NCBI RefSeq assembly: GCF_016583565.1
Contig: NZ_NRRF01000007.1
Location: 79,231-143,230 of the forward strand
Reading direction: 5' to 3'
DNA length: 64,000 nucleotides
Origin: Thiocystis violacea
Lineage (GTDB): Bacteria > Pseudomonadota > Gammaproteobacteria > Chromatiales > Chromatiaceae
The position numbers were made by a program, and so were the translations under genes. Shown one piece after another: positions 9,886 to 19,407 of this stretch. Numbering within the stretch: position 1 is the stretch's first letter; each line of letters starts with the position of its first letter. Under the pieces are notes generated by a model that was not told where the DNA came from, searched no databases, and worked only from the letters and a program-made list of their open reading frames with translations.

Positions 9886-11457
9886 ATGATGCGCCCCCTT
9901 CAAAGTTACTCGCCGCTCAAGGGTTGTGATCTGAGTTCCATTCTCGGGTCCGCATTCAAAGCAGCCGTGCTTTTCGGACTAACGGCGATGGCAAATGGGG
10001 CGGCTGGAGCGGTAACCCAGGTCGTCGATCTCCAGTGGGACGCGGTGGACGACGTTCGCGTCGACCACTACGAGCTCCGCTATGGTCCGACGAGCGGGCA
10101 GTATGACAACACGACGACGACGACTCTCACTGAGGCATCGGTCGAGCTGACCGCGTCGGGGACGACCTACTTCGCCGTGCGCGCCTGCGATGCGTCAGCC
10201 GCGAACTGCAGCGCCTTCTCGAACGAGATTTCCGTAACCCCTTCTGCGGGGGAAGGGCAAGAGACCGAAAGCCCCCTCGTCGTGGATTTCTCGGCAAGCA
10301 CCCTGTCTGGCTCGGCGCCTCTGACCGTCACCTTCTCCGATCTGTCGTCAGCACAGTCCAGTAGCGGGGCCTCATCCGATTGGGATGCGCCTCAGGTCGC
10401 TGCTTCCGCCGAGTCCTCCGCGAGCTTGGTGACGACACGTGCTTGGGATTTTGGCGATGGTGGTCAGAGCAACGCAGGTAAGGCCGTGCATACCTACTCC
10501 GTGCCTGGTACCTACACGGTTAGTCTGACAGTCAATGGCCCCAATGGTACGGCGTCCGAGACGAAAGTTGCTTACATTAGCGTTCTGGCGACGGCTGCGA
10601 GCTCCGCATCATCCGGCGGTACCTCGGCGACCGCGAGCACGACCTCTGAGACTGCTGTCATCCAAGCGCTGCCCATCGAGATCGGCGATATGCAGATCAA
10701 TCACAACTGGAAACGCATCGATTTCCAACAGGCGTTCGAAAACCCGATCGTGGTCGCGAAAGGTCTGAGCAGCATTGGTGCCGATCCGGCGGTGATTCGC
10801 ATCCGCGACGTCGACAGCACGGGTTTCTGGGTTCGGGTGCAGGAATGGGACTACCTGAATGGTTGGCACGCGACCGAGCTGGCAAGCTACATCGCGATGG
10901 AGCGCGGCCAGTATGAGCTGCCGAACGGTATCCTGGTGGAGGCCGGCTCTCTGACGACGGATGCGACCGCTGCCTTCCAGTTCCAGGAGCTTGGCGCAGG
11001 TTTCTCGAAGGCGCCCGTGGTGTTCGCTTCGATCAATAGCGTCAACGAGGAAGACGCCGTCACCTCGCGGATCAGACAGACCAGCGCGAACGGCTTTTTC
11101 GTGAAGATGCAAGAACAAGAACTCAACAGCCAGACCCATGCGGCGGAGCGAATCGACTACATCGCCTGGCAGGCGTCCTCGGTCGAAGTGGATGGGATGC
11201 GTTTCGACGTCGGCTTTGCCCCGAGCGGGATCAACCAAGATCGTTCCACGCTGGCCTACGACAACGCCTTTGGCGACGCGCCGGTCTTCCTGGCCGACAT
11301 GCAAACCACGAATGGTTCGGATCCTTGTTCCCTGCGCTTGAAGGACATGACGACCGGCTCTGTCAAGATGTGGGTTCAGGAGGAGCAGTCGAAGGATTCC
11401 GAGCTCGGACACCTCTCCGAAACCGTCGGATACTTCGTGGCAGAGCTGGCTGACTAA
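9886..11457 (+). CDS. Secreted Fn3-like/PKD-domain protein with three C-terminal beta repeats
   Basis: A 523-residue predicted secreted protein of unknown role. The N-terminus has a basic/polar stretch and the hydrophobic segment AAVLFGLTAMANGAAGA, consistent with signal-peptide cleavage after AGA. Then follow a fibronectin type III-like domain (VDLQWDAVDDVRVDHYELRYG ... TYFAVRACD), a PKD domain (VDFSAST, WDFGDGG, HTYSVPGTYTVSLTV) interrupted by a Ser-rich insert, and three related blocks of about 85 residues with the pattern F..PIVVA, IRIRDV, GFWVRVQE and YIA. These blocks resemble the H-type lectin fold, an inference from pattern only. ATG 9886 (or 9889) follows AAGGTGATT. PKD and Fn3 domains suggest cell-surface or extracellular binding. 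The gene stands alone and is closed by a strong terminator. Confidence 0.75.
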   Translation: MMRPLQSYSPLKGCDLSSILGSAFKAAVLFGLTAMANGAAGAVTQVVDLQWDAVDDVRVDHYELRYGPTSGQYDNTTTTTLTEASVELTASGTTYFAVRACDASAANCSAFSNEISVTPSAGEGQETESPLVVDFSASTLSGSAPLTVTFSDLSSAQSSSGASSDWDAPQVAASAESSASLVTTRAWDFGDGGQSNAGKAVHTYSVPGTYTVSLTVNGPNGTASETKVAYISVLATAASSASSGGTSATASTTSETAVIQALPIEIGDMQINHNWKRIDFQQAFENPIVVAKGLSSIGADPAVIRIRDVDSTGFWVRVQEWDYLNGWHATELASYIAMERGQYELPNGILVEAGSLTTDATAAFQFQELGAGFSKAPVVFASINSVNEEDAVTSRIRQTSANGFFVKMQEQELNSQTHAAERIDYIAWQASSVEVDGMRFDVGFAPSGINQDRSTLAYDNAFGDAPVFLADMQTTNGSDPCSLRLKDMTTGSVKMWVQEEQSKDSELGHLSETVGYFVAELAD

Positions 11458-11482
11458 CAGCATCACAGCCTTCCCGAACCGG

Positions 11483-11509
11483 AAAGCGCCTCCTCGTGAG
11501 GCGCTTTTT
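11483..11509 (+). terminator. Intrinsic terminator after the PKD protein gene
   Basis: Perfect 10-bp stem AAAGCGCCTC / GAGGCGCTTT with loop CTCGT and a short T run, 25 bases after the stop codon at 11457. This is the clearest rho-independent terminator in the window. Confidence 0.9.
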
Positions 11510-12009
11510 GCGTTCTGGCCCAACAGAATCCTGTCTATTCGGCTCGGGCGGCGGCCACCCATGCGGGTGGTCGCTCGGGTCGAGCCTGTGCCTTGCTCAA
11601 AGATGGTCAAGGGCGCGCATCCTCTGTCTCCGCCCGGGGCGCGCGGATCCGCGTGCCGGGCCTGCGCCTGGAAACACAGGGCCGCCTCGGGTACCATAAT
11701 AACAAGCGGATTTTTCAATGGATTTGGCGCAAGCAAGCGCTGACGCAGCGTGGCGCTGTAGAGGCGTCTGTCAGGGAAACACCACTGGCATTGCAGGCGG
11801 AGCGTTCAGCTGCGACCTTGCCCTTGCGGCGCGTATCTGGCGCGATTCGATCCGGCCCGACGACCTGGATCCTTGACGCCTCGCTGTCCCGCGCGGGCTG
11901 TCGCTCCGCCCCTGTGCCGCCTGCTCCGGTGTCGGTCGCCAACCCGCTTGGTGCGCTGGATGGGGCGGCTGCCGTCGATGTGTTTGCCCCAGTACGAGGA
12001 GAGAGCTTC
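11510..12009. other. 500-bp leader region of the NAGGN operon
   Basis: No gene is supported here. A reading frame is open upstream of the asnO start (from 11593), but glutamine amidotransferases need an N-terminal Cys right after Met, so this stretch is taken as non-coding. A promoter for osmotically regulated expression would be expected here, but none was identified with confidence. Confidence 0.5.
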
Positions 12010-13785
12010 ATGTGTGGTTTTTGCGGTGAAATCCGCTTCGATGATGCCCCTATCGATCTCGGCGCCCTGAGCGCCATGAACGCGGCCATGATCCCGCGCG
12101 GCCCGGATGGCCACGGGATATGGCAGCAGGGGGGCGTCGCTCTGGCCCATCGACGGCTCTCGATCATCGACCTGAGCAGCCATGCCGCCCAGCCGATGAT
12201 CGACAGCGAGCTTGGACTCACGGTCGCCTTCAATGGTTGTATCTATAACTACGAAGAGTTGCGCGTTGAGCTGCAGGCGAAGGGCTATCGCTTCTTCTCC
12301 CACGGGGATACGGAAGTCGTCCTCAAGGCGTATCACGCCTGGGGTGCCGACTGTGTGGATCGCTTTCATGGCATGTTTGCCTTCGCCATCGCCGAGCGCG
12401 ACTCCGGTCGTCTGACCCTGGTGCGCGACCGGCTGGGGATCAAGCCTCTCTATTATGCCGAGGTCAAGGGAGCGATGCGGTTTGCCTCGACCTTGCCGGC
12501 CGTGCTGGCGGGTGGGGGCGTCTCGACGGAGATCGATCCGGTCGCTCTCCACTACTACATGCACTTCCATGCGGTCGTGCCTGCCCCGCACACCATCCTT
12601 GCGGGCGTGCGCAAGCTCCCGCCGGCGACCATCCGCACCATCGAGCCCAACGGTCGCTTTCGCGATCGCACCTATTGGGAGCCGGTCTTCGAGGCACGGC
12701 CCGAGGAGCGCGGCCTGAGGTTCGAGGATTGGCAGGAGCGGGTTCTGGCCAGCCTGCGGACGGCCGTCAAACGTCGTCTCGTGGCGGACGTGGACGTCGG
12801 TGTCTTGCTCTCCGGTGGGCTGGACTCCAGTCTCATCGTCGGCCTTCTTGCGGAGCACGGGCAGCAGGGACTCAATACCTTTTCCGTCGGCTTCGAGAGC
12901 GTCGGCGAGGAGGTTGGCGACGAGTTCCAATATTCGGACCTCATCGCGAAACACTACGGTACCACTCACCATAAGATTCGGGTGGATTCCGCCTCCCGGT
13001 TACTGCCGGAGCTGCCGAGCTGTGTGCGGGCGATGTCCGAGCCCATGGTGAGCCATGACGTCATCGGTTTCTACCTCCTCTCTCAGGAAGTCGCCAAGCA
13101 CGTCAAGGTGGTGCAGAGCGGTCAGGGCGCCGACGAGGTCTTCGCTGGCTATCACTGGTATCCGCCCATGGTCGGCAGCCTCGATCCGGAGGCCGACTAT
13201 GCACGCGCCTTCTGCGACCGCAGTCACGAGGATTACGGCCGTGCGGTCCACGCGCGCTTTCACGGCGAGGACGACAGCCGTGCCTTCATTCGATCGCATT
13301 TCGCCCGGTCTGGCGCGGATGCGCCAGTCGACAAGGCGTTGCGCCTGGACCAGCAGATCATGCTGGTCGACGACCCGGTCAAGCGTGTCGACAACATGAC
13401 CATGGCCTGGGGGCTCGAGGCGCGCGTCCCCTTCCTGGACCATGAGCTGGTCGAGCTGGCGGCGCGTATGCCGGACGAGCACAAGCTGTGCGACGACGGC
13501 AAGGGTGTGCTCAAGGCGATCGGGCGGAAGGTGATTCCGAGCGAGGTCATCGATCGGCCCAAAGGCTACTTCCCCGTCCCCGCTCTGAAATACCTGCGTG
13601 GTCAGGTCCTGGATACGGTGCGGGATGTGTTGCACTCCCAGCGCGCCCGCGAGCGTGAGCTCTTCCAGACCGCCTATGTCGATGAACTGCTGGCTGCGCC
13701 GGACGATCACATCACGCCGCTGCGCGGCTCGAAGCTCTGGCAAGTCGCCCTGCTGGAGATGTGGTTGCAGGAGCAGGGTGTCTGA
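12010..13785 (+). CDS. asnO: N-acetylglutaminylglutamine amidotransferase (asparagine synthetase-like)
   Basis: A 591-residue class II glutamine amidotransferase/asparagine synthetase-like enzyme. Cys2 of MCGFCGE is the glutaminase nucleophile; the N-terminal domain carries RRLSIIDLS, FNGCIYNYEEL and GDTE, and the synthetase domain has the ATP pyrophosphatase loop LSGGLDSS at residues 268-274. Followed by a GNAT/ATP-grasp synthetase and an M42 peptidase, this is the known gene trio for N-acetylglutaminylglutamine amide (NAGGN), a dipeptide osmolyte of salt-stressed bacteria; the enzyme amidates the dipeptide C-terminus. ATG 12010 is fixed by the required N-terminal Cys, although an upstream frame stays open to 11593. 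Confidence 0.92.
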   Translation: MCGFCGEIRFDDAPIDLGALSAMNAAMIPRGPDGHGIWQQGGVALAHRRLSIIDLSSHAAQPMIDSELGLTVAFNGCIYNYEELRVELQAKGYRFFSHGDTEVVLKAYHAWGADCVDRFHGMFAFAIAERDSGRLTLVRDRLGIKPLYYAEVKGAMRFASTLPAVLAGGGVSTEIDPVALHYYMHFHAVVPAPHTILAGVRKLPPATIRTIEPNGRFRDRTYWEPVFEARPEERGLRFEDWQERVLASLRTAVKRRLVADVDVGVLLSGGLDSSLIVGLLAEHGQQGLNTFSVGFESVGEEVGDEFQYSDLIAKHYGTTHHKIRVDSASRLLPELPSCVRAMSEPMVSHDVIGFYLLSQEVAKHVKVVQSGQGADEVFAGYHWYPPMVGSLDPEADYARAFCDRSHEDYGRAVHARFHGEDDSRAFIRSHFARSGADAPVDKALRLDQQIMLVDDPVKRVDNMTMAWGLEARVPFLDHELVELAARMPDEHKLCDDGKGVLKAIGRKVIPSEVIDRPKGYFPVPALKYLRGQVLDTVRDVLHSQRARERELFQTAYVDELLAAPDDHITPLRGSKLWQVALLEMWLQEQGV

Positions 13786-13797
13786 ACCCATTCCTAC

Positions 13798-13819
13798 CGA
13801 TCGATTCCCGATCGATTCC
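13798..13819. repeat. Two direct copies of an 11-mer CGATCGATTCC
   Basis: CGATCGATTCC occurs at 13798-13808 and 13809-13819, followed by a third partial CGATCGA, just after the asnO stop codon. It is a minor tandem repeat of unknown role in the asnO-ngg gap. Confidence 0.75.
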
Positions 13820-13992
13820 CGATCGAAGCGATTTCGATCGCGACAGGGGTGCCGACCCACATGGCAGGTCTTGGCGGCGTCCGGCGGCGGCGTGGATGCT
13901 GGGCAATCCCGGTCCGGTCGTCGACATCGGCCGGATAGGGCGGCGGACAGGCATCCCGACCACGGCGAGTGACGCAGAAAGGACAGCTGACG

Positions 13993-15741
13993 ATGAGTAT
14001 GAAAGAACGCTTCCATCACCGTCTCGAGCGCAGCAGGGCGCCCTCCGTCAAGAATTGGGATCGACAGCCGAGGGCCGACCAGTCCTTGGGTCAGTCCGCC
14101 ACCGTTGATTGTGGCTGGGGTCGCCTGCTCTTTGGGCAGACATTCACTGACCCCAAGGTGCTCGCCAACGCGCTGCAGGACGAGCGCGCTGGAAAGCGCG
14201 ACGTCGCGCTCTATCTCAGCGATCCTCATGTCGTCCTGTCCTACGCGCCGCAGGATCTCTTTCTCGACCCCTCGCACACCTTTCGGCTCTGGTTCGAGCG
14301 TTACCAATCCTGCCAACGCCGCCCCAAGGGCTTCCATGTGCGTCTGCTCAACAGTCTTGCGGACGCCGAGGCCATTCAGCGGCTCTACATCAGTCGCCGA
14401 ATGGTGCCTCCCGGCGCGGACTTCATCTGGGAGAATCGGACCTCCAAGGTGCTGAGCTACTGGGTCGCCGAGGACGAGCAGGATGGCGTGATTCTCGGCG
14501 TCGTCAACGGCGTGGATCACGGCGCCGCGTTCGACGACCCCGAGAACGGCGCAAGCCTCTGGGCGCTGGCGGTCGATCCGCAGGCGCCTTATCCCGGAAT
14601 TGGCGAGACCCTGGTTCGGCAGGTCATCGAGTACTACCTGGCCAGGGGCCGCGCCTTTCTGGATTTGTCGGTCATCCATGACAATCTCAACGCGATTCGG
14701 CTCTACCGCAAGCTTGGTTTCCAGCGCGTCCCAGCCTTCGCGCTGAAGAACAAGAATGCCTTCAACGAGCCACTCTTCATTGGGCGTCAGCCCGAGGCCA
14801 ATCTGAACCCCTACGCCAGCATCATCGTCAACGAGGCGCGCCGGCGCGGCATCGGAATCGAGGTCATCGATGCCGAGGCCGGCTACTTCGCGCTCATTCT
14901 TGGTGGGCGGCGGATCGTTTGCCGCGAGAGCCTGAGCGAGCTGACCAGCGCGGTGGCCATGAGTCGCTGTGACGATAAGGCGATCACGCATCGGCTGCTC
15001 AAAAGGGCCGGGCTGCGGGTGCCCGAGCAGGCCAGGTATGAGGCGCTCGATCAGGCCGAGGCCTTTCTCTCCAAGCTCGGCAGCCTGGTCGTCAAGCCGG
15101 CGAGGGGCGAGCAGGGGGCGGGCATTAGCGTCGACGTGCGCGATGCCAAGACGCTGGAGCATGCGGTCGCGGCGGCGCGGCGCGTTTGCGATGTGGTCAT
15201 TCTTGAGGAATTCGTCGCTGGCGATGACCTGCGGATCGTCGTGATCGATTTCCAGGTCGTCGCCGCGGCCATTCGCCGCGCGGCGCATGTGGTGGGCACG
15301 GGTCAGCACAGCATCCGGGATCTGATCCAGGCGCAGAGCCGCCGCCGTCGCGCCGCCACTGGGGGAGAAAGCTCTATCCCCATGGATGCCGAGACGGAGC
15401 GCTGCGTGCGACACTTCGGGCATGAAATGAACGACATCCTGCCGGAGGGCGAGTATCTTCAGGTGCGCAAGACGGCGAATCTGCATACCGGCGGCACGAT
15501 TCACGACGTGACAGCCGAATTGCACCCCAAACTGGCGGAAGCGGCTTGCGCGGCCTCGCGTGTGCTGGATATCCCGGTGACCGGGCTGGATTTCATCGTC
15601 CCGGCGGTTGGTGAGCCGGATTACGTCATCATCGAGGCCAACGAGCGCCCGGGGCTGGCGAACCATGAGCCTCAGCCAACGGCTGAGCGTTTCGTGGATC
15701 TCTTGTTCCCGCAGACCGTTTTTCGGGAGGATTATTCTTGA
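13993..15741 (+). CDS. ngg: N-acetylglutaminylglutamine synthetase (GNAT + ATP-grasp fusion)
   Basis: A 582-residue two-domain enzyme. The N-terminal half is a GNAT acetyltransferase (VDPQAPYPGIGETLVRQVIEYY, then NLNAIRLYRKLGF), and the C-terminal half is a cyanophycin synthetase-like ATP-grasp ligase (KPARGEQGAGISVDV, EEFVAGDDLRIVVID, GLDFIVP, IIEANERPGL). In the NAGGN pathway it makes N-acetylglutaminylglutamine by acetylating and joining two glutamines. ATG 13993 is preceded by AAAGGA with a 9-base spacer; the longer GTG frame from 13969 is less likely. Its TGA overlaps the TTG start of the peptidase gene, indicating translational coupling. Confidence 0.92.
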   Translation: MSMKERFHHRLERSRAPSVKNWDRQPRADQSLGQSATVDCGWGRLLFGQTFTDPKVLANALQDERAGKRDVALYLSDPHVVLSYAPQDLFLDPSHTFRLWFERYQSCQRRPKGFHVRLLNSLADAEAIQRLYISRRMVPPGADFIWENRTSKVLSYWVAEDEQDGVILGVVNGVDHGAAFDDPENGASLWALAVDPQAPYPGIGETLVRQVIEYYLARGRAFLDLSVIHDNLNAIRLYRKLGFQRVPAFALKNKNAFNEPLFIGRQPEANLNPYASIIVNEARRRGIGIEVIDAEAGYFALILGGRRIVCRESLSELTSAVAMSRCDDKAITHRLLKRAGLRVPEQARYEALDQAEAFLSKLGSLVVKPARGEQGAGISVDVRDAKTLEHAVAAARRVCDVVILEEFVAGDDLRIVVIDFQVVAAAIRRAAHVVGTGQHSIRDLIQAQSRRRRAATGGESSIPMDAETERCVRHFGHEMNDILPEGEYLQVRKTANLHTGGTIHDVTAELHPKLAEAACAASRVLDIPVTGLDFIVPAVGEPDYVIIEANERPGLANHEPQPTAERFVDLLFPQTVFREDYS

Positions 15742-16847
15742 AGTTGCCGACGATCGACTCGGACTATCTGGTCGATATCTTACTGAAGCTGCTCTTCACA
15801 CCCAGTCCTTCCGGCTACACGGATCGGGCTGTCCACCTGGTCAGCGAGGAGTTGGAGCGGTTGTCCGTGCCCTTCGAGTTGACGCGACGCGGGGCCATTC
15901 GCGCCACGCTCTCCGGCAAGGTCTCTGAGCCGGATCGCGCCATCGTTGCCCATATCGATACCCTCGGGGCCATGGTCAAGGGCCTCAAAGACAACGGCCG
16001 GCTGGTGCTGGTGCCGGTCGGTCATTGGAACGCGCGTTTCGCCGAGGGCGCGCGCGCGACGCTCTTCACGGATACCGGGCAGTGGCGCGGCACCATCCTT
16101 CCGCTCAAGGCCTCTGGGCACACCTTTGCGCCCGAGATCGATAACCAGCCCGGCGGCTGGGATCATGTCGAGTTTCGGATCGACTCCAGGGTGAGGGGTC
16201 TCGAGGACCTATTGCGGCTTGGCGTGCATGTAGGGGACTTCCTCGCCATCGATACGACCCCGGAGATCACGGACACCGGCTTCATCAACGCGCGGCATCT
16301 GGACGACAAGGCCGGTGCCGCCGTGCTGCTGGCGGCCATCGAAGCGGTGACGCGTGAGGGCTTGAAGCTGCCGGTCGACTGCCATCCGCTCTTCACGATC
16401 TCGGAGGAGATCGGCTCCGGGGCCTCTGCCGCCCTGCATCAGGATGTGGCTGAGATGCTGACCATCGATAACGGCACCTCGGCGCCTGGCCAGAACTCGA
16501 GCGAGTTTGGCGTCACCATCGCCATGGCCGACCAAAGTGGCCCTTTCGATTATCACCTGACGCATCGGGTGATCCAGCTCTGTCAGGAGTTTGCCATCCC
16601 GCATCAGCGCGACGTCTTTAAATACTACCGCTCGGACAGTGCCGCGGCGCTCGAGGCGGGGAATGACGTGCGAACCGCGCTCGTCACCTTTGGTATCGAC
16701 GCATCACATGGTTACGAGCGCATCCATCTCGACGCCTTGGAGTCGCTCGCCAGGCTGGTGGGCATCTATATGCAGGGGCCGCCCCTCTACAGCCGTGACC
16801 GCTATGGTATCGGGCCGCGCGCCGGCTTCCCGACGCTGCCGGGTTAG
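15738..16847 (+). CDS. M42-family peptidase of the NAGGN osmolyte operon
   Basis: A 369-residue M42-type metallo-aminopeptidase relative. Metal and catalytic residues are visible in AHIDTLGAMV, ARHLDDKAGAAV, TISEEIGSGAS and TIDNGTSAPGQ. This peptidase is the constant third member of NAGGN operons; its role is not established, and turnover of the osmolyte when salinity falls is a reasonable inference. The start is TTG 15738, preceded by GGGAGG with 7 bases of spacing and overlapping the stop of ngg by four bases. Confidence 0.9.
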   Translation: MKLPTIDSDYLVDILLKLLFTPSPSGYTDRAVHLVSEELERLSVPFELTRRGAIRATLSGKVSEPDRAIVAHIDTLGAMVKGLKDNGRLVLVPVGHWNARFAEGARATLFTDTGQWRGTILPLKASGHTFAPEIDNQPGGWDHVEFRIDSRVRGLEDLLRLGVHVGDFLAIDTTPEITDTGFINARHLDDKAGAAVLLAAIEAVTREGLKLPVDCHPLFTISEEIGSGASAALHQDVAEMLTIDNGTSAPGQNSSEFGVTIAMADQSGPFDYHLTHRVIQLCQEFAIPHQRDVFKYYRSDSAAALEAGNDVRTALVTFGIDASHGYERIHLDALESLARLVGIYMQGPPLYSRDRYGIGPRAGFPTLPG

Positions 16848-16861
16848 GGGCGGGCCGGGTG

Positions 16862-17659
16862 TCAGGCCCGGAGCTTGTCGGTCAGGAAGGGCTGGATCAG
16901 GTCCAGTATGGCGCGGTGGACCTTGAGATTTCCGGCGACCATGTTGCCGGTATCGAGGAAACGCTCCGCGCCGCTCAGGTCGGTGATGGTGCCGCCCGCC
17001 TCCTTGACCAGGAGGGCGCCAGCCGCGCAATCCCATTGCGCAAGCCCCAACTCCCAGAAGCCATCGGTGCGTCCGGCCGCGACGTAGGCGAGATCCAAGG
17101 CGGCCGAACCCGGCCGCCGCAGACCTGCCGTGGCCAGGGTCATGGCCTTGAACATGCCGAGATAGGCGTCGATGTGGCTTTGATCGCGGAAGGGGAAGCC
17201 CGTGCCGATCAGGGCGCCCTCGAGTGATGGCCGGTTGGCGACGCGGATCTTGCGGTCGTTGAGCTGAGCGCCTTGACCTTTCGCCGCCGTGAACATCTCC
17301 TCGCGCAAGGGGTCGTAGACGACCGCGCACTCGAGCTGGCCCTTGTACTGGAGGGCGATCGAGACCGCGAACTGGGGGAAGCCGTGCAGGTAATTCGTGG
17401 TTCCGTCCAGCGGATCGATGATCCAGAGGTGATCGCCCGAGCCTTGTTCGCCGCTCTCTTCCGCCAGGATGGCGTGGTGGGGGAAGCGGCCCCTCAGCTC
17501 CTGGATGATGGTCGCCTCTGCGGCGCGGTCGATGTCGCTGACGAAATCGTTGCGGCTCTTGGATTCGACCTTGATCTGGTCGACGCGGTCTGAGTAACGG
17601 AGCAGGAGCTTGCCGGCGCTGCGGGCGGCACGGATAGCGATATTGAGACTTGGGTGCAT
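16862..17659 (-). CDS. suhB: Inositol-1-monophosphatase SuhB
   Basis: A 265-residue inositol monophosphatase-family enzyme. The metal-binding motifs are clear: AEESG, WIIDPLDGTTNYLHGFP and WDCAAGALLVKEAGG. In Escherichia coli SuhB also joins the ribosomal RNA antitermination complex, so its main role may be on RNA polymerase rather than inositol. ATG 17659 (MHPSLNIAIRAAR) is the usual family start; a longer frame reaching 18121 covers trmJ in antisense and is not real. It diverges from trmJ with a 76-base gap, the standard gammaproteobacterial arrangement. Confidence 0.94.
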   Translation of the reverse strand: MHPSLNIAIRAARSAGKLLLRYSDRVDQIKVESKSRNDFVSDIDRAAEATIIQELRGRFPHHAILAEESGEQGSGDHLWIIDPLDGTTNYLHGFPQFAVSIALQYKGQLECAVVYDPLREEMFTAAKGQGAQLNDRKIRVANRPSLEGALIGTGFPFRDQSHIDAYLGMFKAMTLATAGLRRPGSAALDLAYVAAGRTDGFWELGLAQWDCAAGALLVKEAGGTITDLSGAERFLDTGNMVAGNLKVHRAILDLIQPFLTDKLRA

Positions 17660-17735
17660 CTGTTGAGGGATATCCGGAGCGGTCGCTGTATCATGCTTTT
17701 TCGACACAGCGATGTTCGTGATGAAGTAACCGCTC

Positions 17736-18539
17736 ATGATAGACCAATTCAAGGACTCACTGGCGCGAATCCGCTTCGTTCTGGTAGAGACGACGCACAC
17801 AGGAAACATTGGCGCGGCCGCGCGCGCGCTCAAGACCATGGGGCTGTCCCGCATGGAACTCGTGGCGCCCAAGCAGCCGCCAGATGCGGAGGCGCTGGCG
17901 CGTGCCTCGGGTGCGGACGATCTGCTGGAGCGGGCCGGGCTGCATGCCACGCTCAACGATGCCCTGCACGGCTGCCGGCTTGTCGTCGGCGCCAGCGCGC
18001 GGCTCAGGACCATCGAATGGCCACTGCTCGATCCGGCTGAGTGCGCGCGCCGGCTGATCGCCGAGGCGGGGCAGGGCGAGGTTGCCTTGGTCCTGGGTCG
18101 CGAGAGTTCTGGCTTGACCAACGAGGAGCTGGCGCGTTGCCACTATCTGGTCCACATCCCGACCAATCCCGAGTTCAGCTCCCTCAATGTGGCCGCCGCC
18201 GCGCAGGTGCTCGCCTACGAGATCCGGCGAGCCGCCCGCGAGGCCAGTGGCGAGCCCTTGGAGGCATCCTCCAGAGATCTGGCGACAGCCGACGAGATGG
18301 AGGGGTTCTACGGCCATCTCGGCGAGACGCTGGGCCAGATCGGTTTCGGTGACCTTGAGCAGTCGAGGACGCTGATGAAGCGTCTGCGCCGGCTCTTCAA
18401 CCGGGCGCGTCCGGATCGCGTCGAACTCAACATCCTGCGGGGCATTCTGAGCGCGGCCCAGGGTCGCAAGACGCGCGGCGCGTCCGAGCGCAAAGGCGAG
18501 CCGCCCGATGCGCAGCCGGCTGCTGAGCAGGAGACGTAA
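17736..18539 (+). CDS. trmJ: tRNA (cytidine/uridine-2'-O-)-methyltransferase TrmJ
   Basis: A 267-residue SPOUT-class enzyme that 2'-O-methylates position 32 of certain tRNAs. Family signatures: [22 protein letters not shown] at the N-terminus (AdoMet/RNA motif 1), [15 protein letters not shown] (motif 2) and [23 protein letters not shown] (motif 3, the knot). The C-terminal part carries the helical FYGHLGETL ... NILRGIL extension typical of TrmJ. It is followed after 8 bases by cysE and then iscR. Confidence 0.94.
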   Translation: MIDQFKDSLARIRFVLVETTHTGNIGAAARALKTMGLSRMELVAPKQPPDAEALARASGADDLLERAGLHATLNDALHGCRLVVGASARLRTIEWPLLDPAECARRLIAEAGQGEVALVLGRESSGLTNEELARCHYLVHIPTNPEFSSLNVAAAAQVLAYEIRRAAREASGEPLEASSRDLATADEMEGFYGHLGETLGQIGFGDLEQSRTLMKRLRRLFNRARPDRVELNILRGILSAAQGRKTRGASERKGEPPDAQPAAEQET

Positions 18540-18547
18540 GAGACATC

Positions 18548-19345
18548 ATGTTCGCTCGTCTAAAAGAAGACATCGGCTGCGTCTTCGAGCGCGATCCCGC
18601 GGCGCGGACGGCCTTCGAGGTCGTCACCACCTATCCTGGGCTGCATGCGGTCATGATGCATCGCCTCGCGCATCGCCTCTGGTTGCGGGACTTCAAGTGG
18701 CTGGCTCGGCTGTTGTCGAATGTCGCCCGGTTATTCACCGGCATCGAGATTCACCCGGGCGCGGTGATCGGGCGTCGCTTCTTCATCGACCACGGCATGG
18801 GTGTGGTCATCGGGGAGACGGCGGTCATCGGTGACGATTGCACCCTCTACCATGGCGTGACCTTGGGCGGCACGACCTGGCAGAAGGGTAAGCGTCATCC
18901 AACGCTCGGGCGCGACGTCGTCGTGGGCGCGGGCGCGAAGGTGCTGGGGCCGATCGAGATCGGTGACGGGGCGCGTATCGGCTCGAACGCCGTGGTCGTC
19001 AAGTCGGTGCCCGCGGGCGCAACCGCCGTTGGCGTACCAGGGCGAATCATCGAGCCCGCGCGGGACGCGACGGCCCAGCGGCGCGCCGATACAGCCAGGC
19101 GGATCGGGTTCGATGCCTATGGCGCGACGCGCGACGCGCCAGATCCGGTCGCCAATGCCATCAACAGCATGCTGGACCATATCCATCACATGGATGGGCG
19201 CATGGAGGTCATGTCTCGCGCCCTTGAGCAGCACGGCATCATGCATCACTTCGAGCACGATTCGGACCTGGATTCGATGGCGATCGAGGAGGCCGCGCAC
19301 CCTGATCTGCCGCAGTCCGATAGTCTGAAAAAGAGTAGGGCTTAA
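18548..19345 (+). CDS. cysE: Serine O-acetyltransferase
   Basis: A 265-residue serine acetyltransferase (serine + acetyl-CoA to O-acetylserine), the first committed step of cysteine synthesis. The left-handed beta-helix hexapeptide repeats are visible in [43 protein letters not shown], with catalytic Asp and His in the FIDHGMG context. The C-terminus is extended by about 60 residues, including [13 protein letters not shown]. Its position next to iscR is common, since cysteine is the sulfur source for Fe-S clusters. Confidence 0.94.
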   Translation: MFARLKEDIGCVFERDPAARTAFEVVTTYPGLHAVMMHRLAHRLWLRDFKWLARLLSNVARLFTGIEIHPGAVIGRRFFIDHGMGVVIGETAVIGDDCTLYHGVTLGGTTWQKGKRHPTLGRDVVVGAGAKVLGPIEIGDGARIGSNAVVVKSVPAGATAVGVPGRIIEPARDATAQRRADTARRIGFDAYGATRDAPDPVANAINSMLDHIHHMDGRMEVMSRALEQHGIMHHFEHDSDLDSMAIEEAAHPDLPQSDSLKKSRA

Positions 19346-19374
19346 TTGATCGGAATGCTCGGGTAACGTATGAT
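19346..19374 (+). promoter_or_regulatory. iscR promoter with probable type 1 IscR box
   Basis: A -35 element TTGATC (19346-19351) and a -10 element TATGAT (19369-19374) are separated by exactly 17 bases, overlapping the last base of the cysE stop region. The spacer holds GGAATGCTCGGGTAACG, which resembles the RCTCGGGTAT half of type 1 IscR binding sites; together with TTGA it suggests that Fe-S loaded IscR represses its own promoter, as in Escherichia coli. The operator assignment is by eye. Confidence 0.65.
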
Positions 19375-19407
19375 TGCAGCGAAAGTCATGCCGGGAGGAT
19401 GCTGCAC

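Noticed and set aside
11593..12009. N-terminal extension of the amidotransferase by 139 codons
   Set aside because: Class II glutamine amidotransferases need Cys immediately after the initiator Met, which fixes the start at 12010.
13000..15666. 888-codon minus-strand frame over asnO and ngg
   Set aside because: Shadow of two well-conserved NAGGN genes, no recognisable domain and no ribosome-binding site.
17660..18121. Upstream extension of suhB
   Set aside because: The extension is antisense to trmJ, and the family start MHPSLNIA at 17659 is clear.
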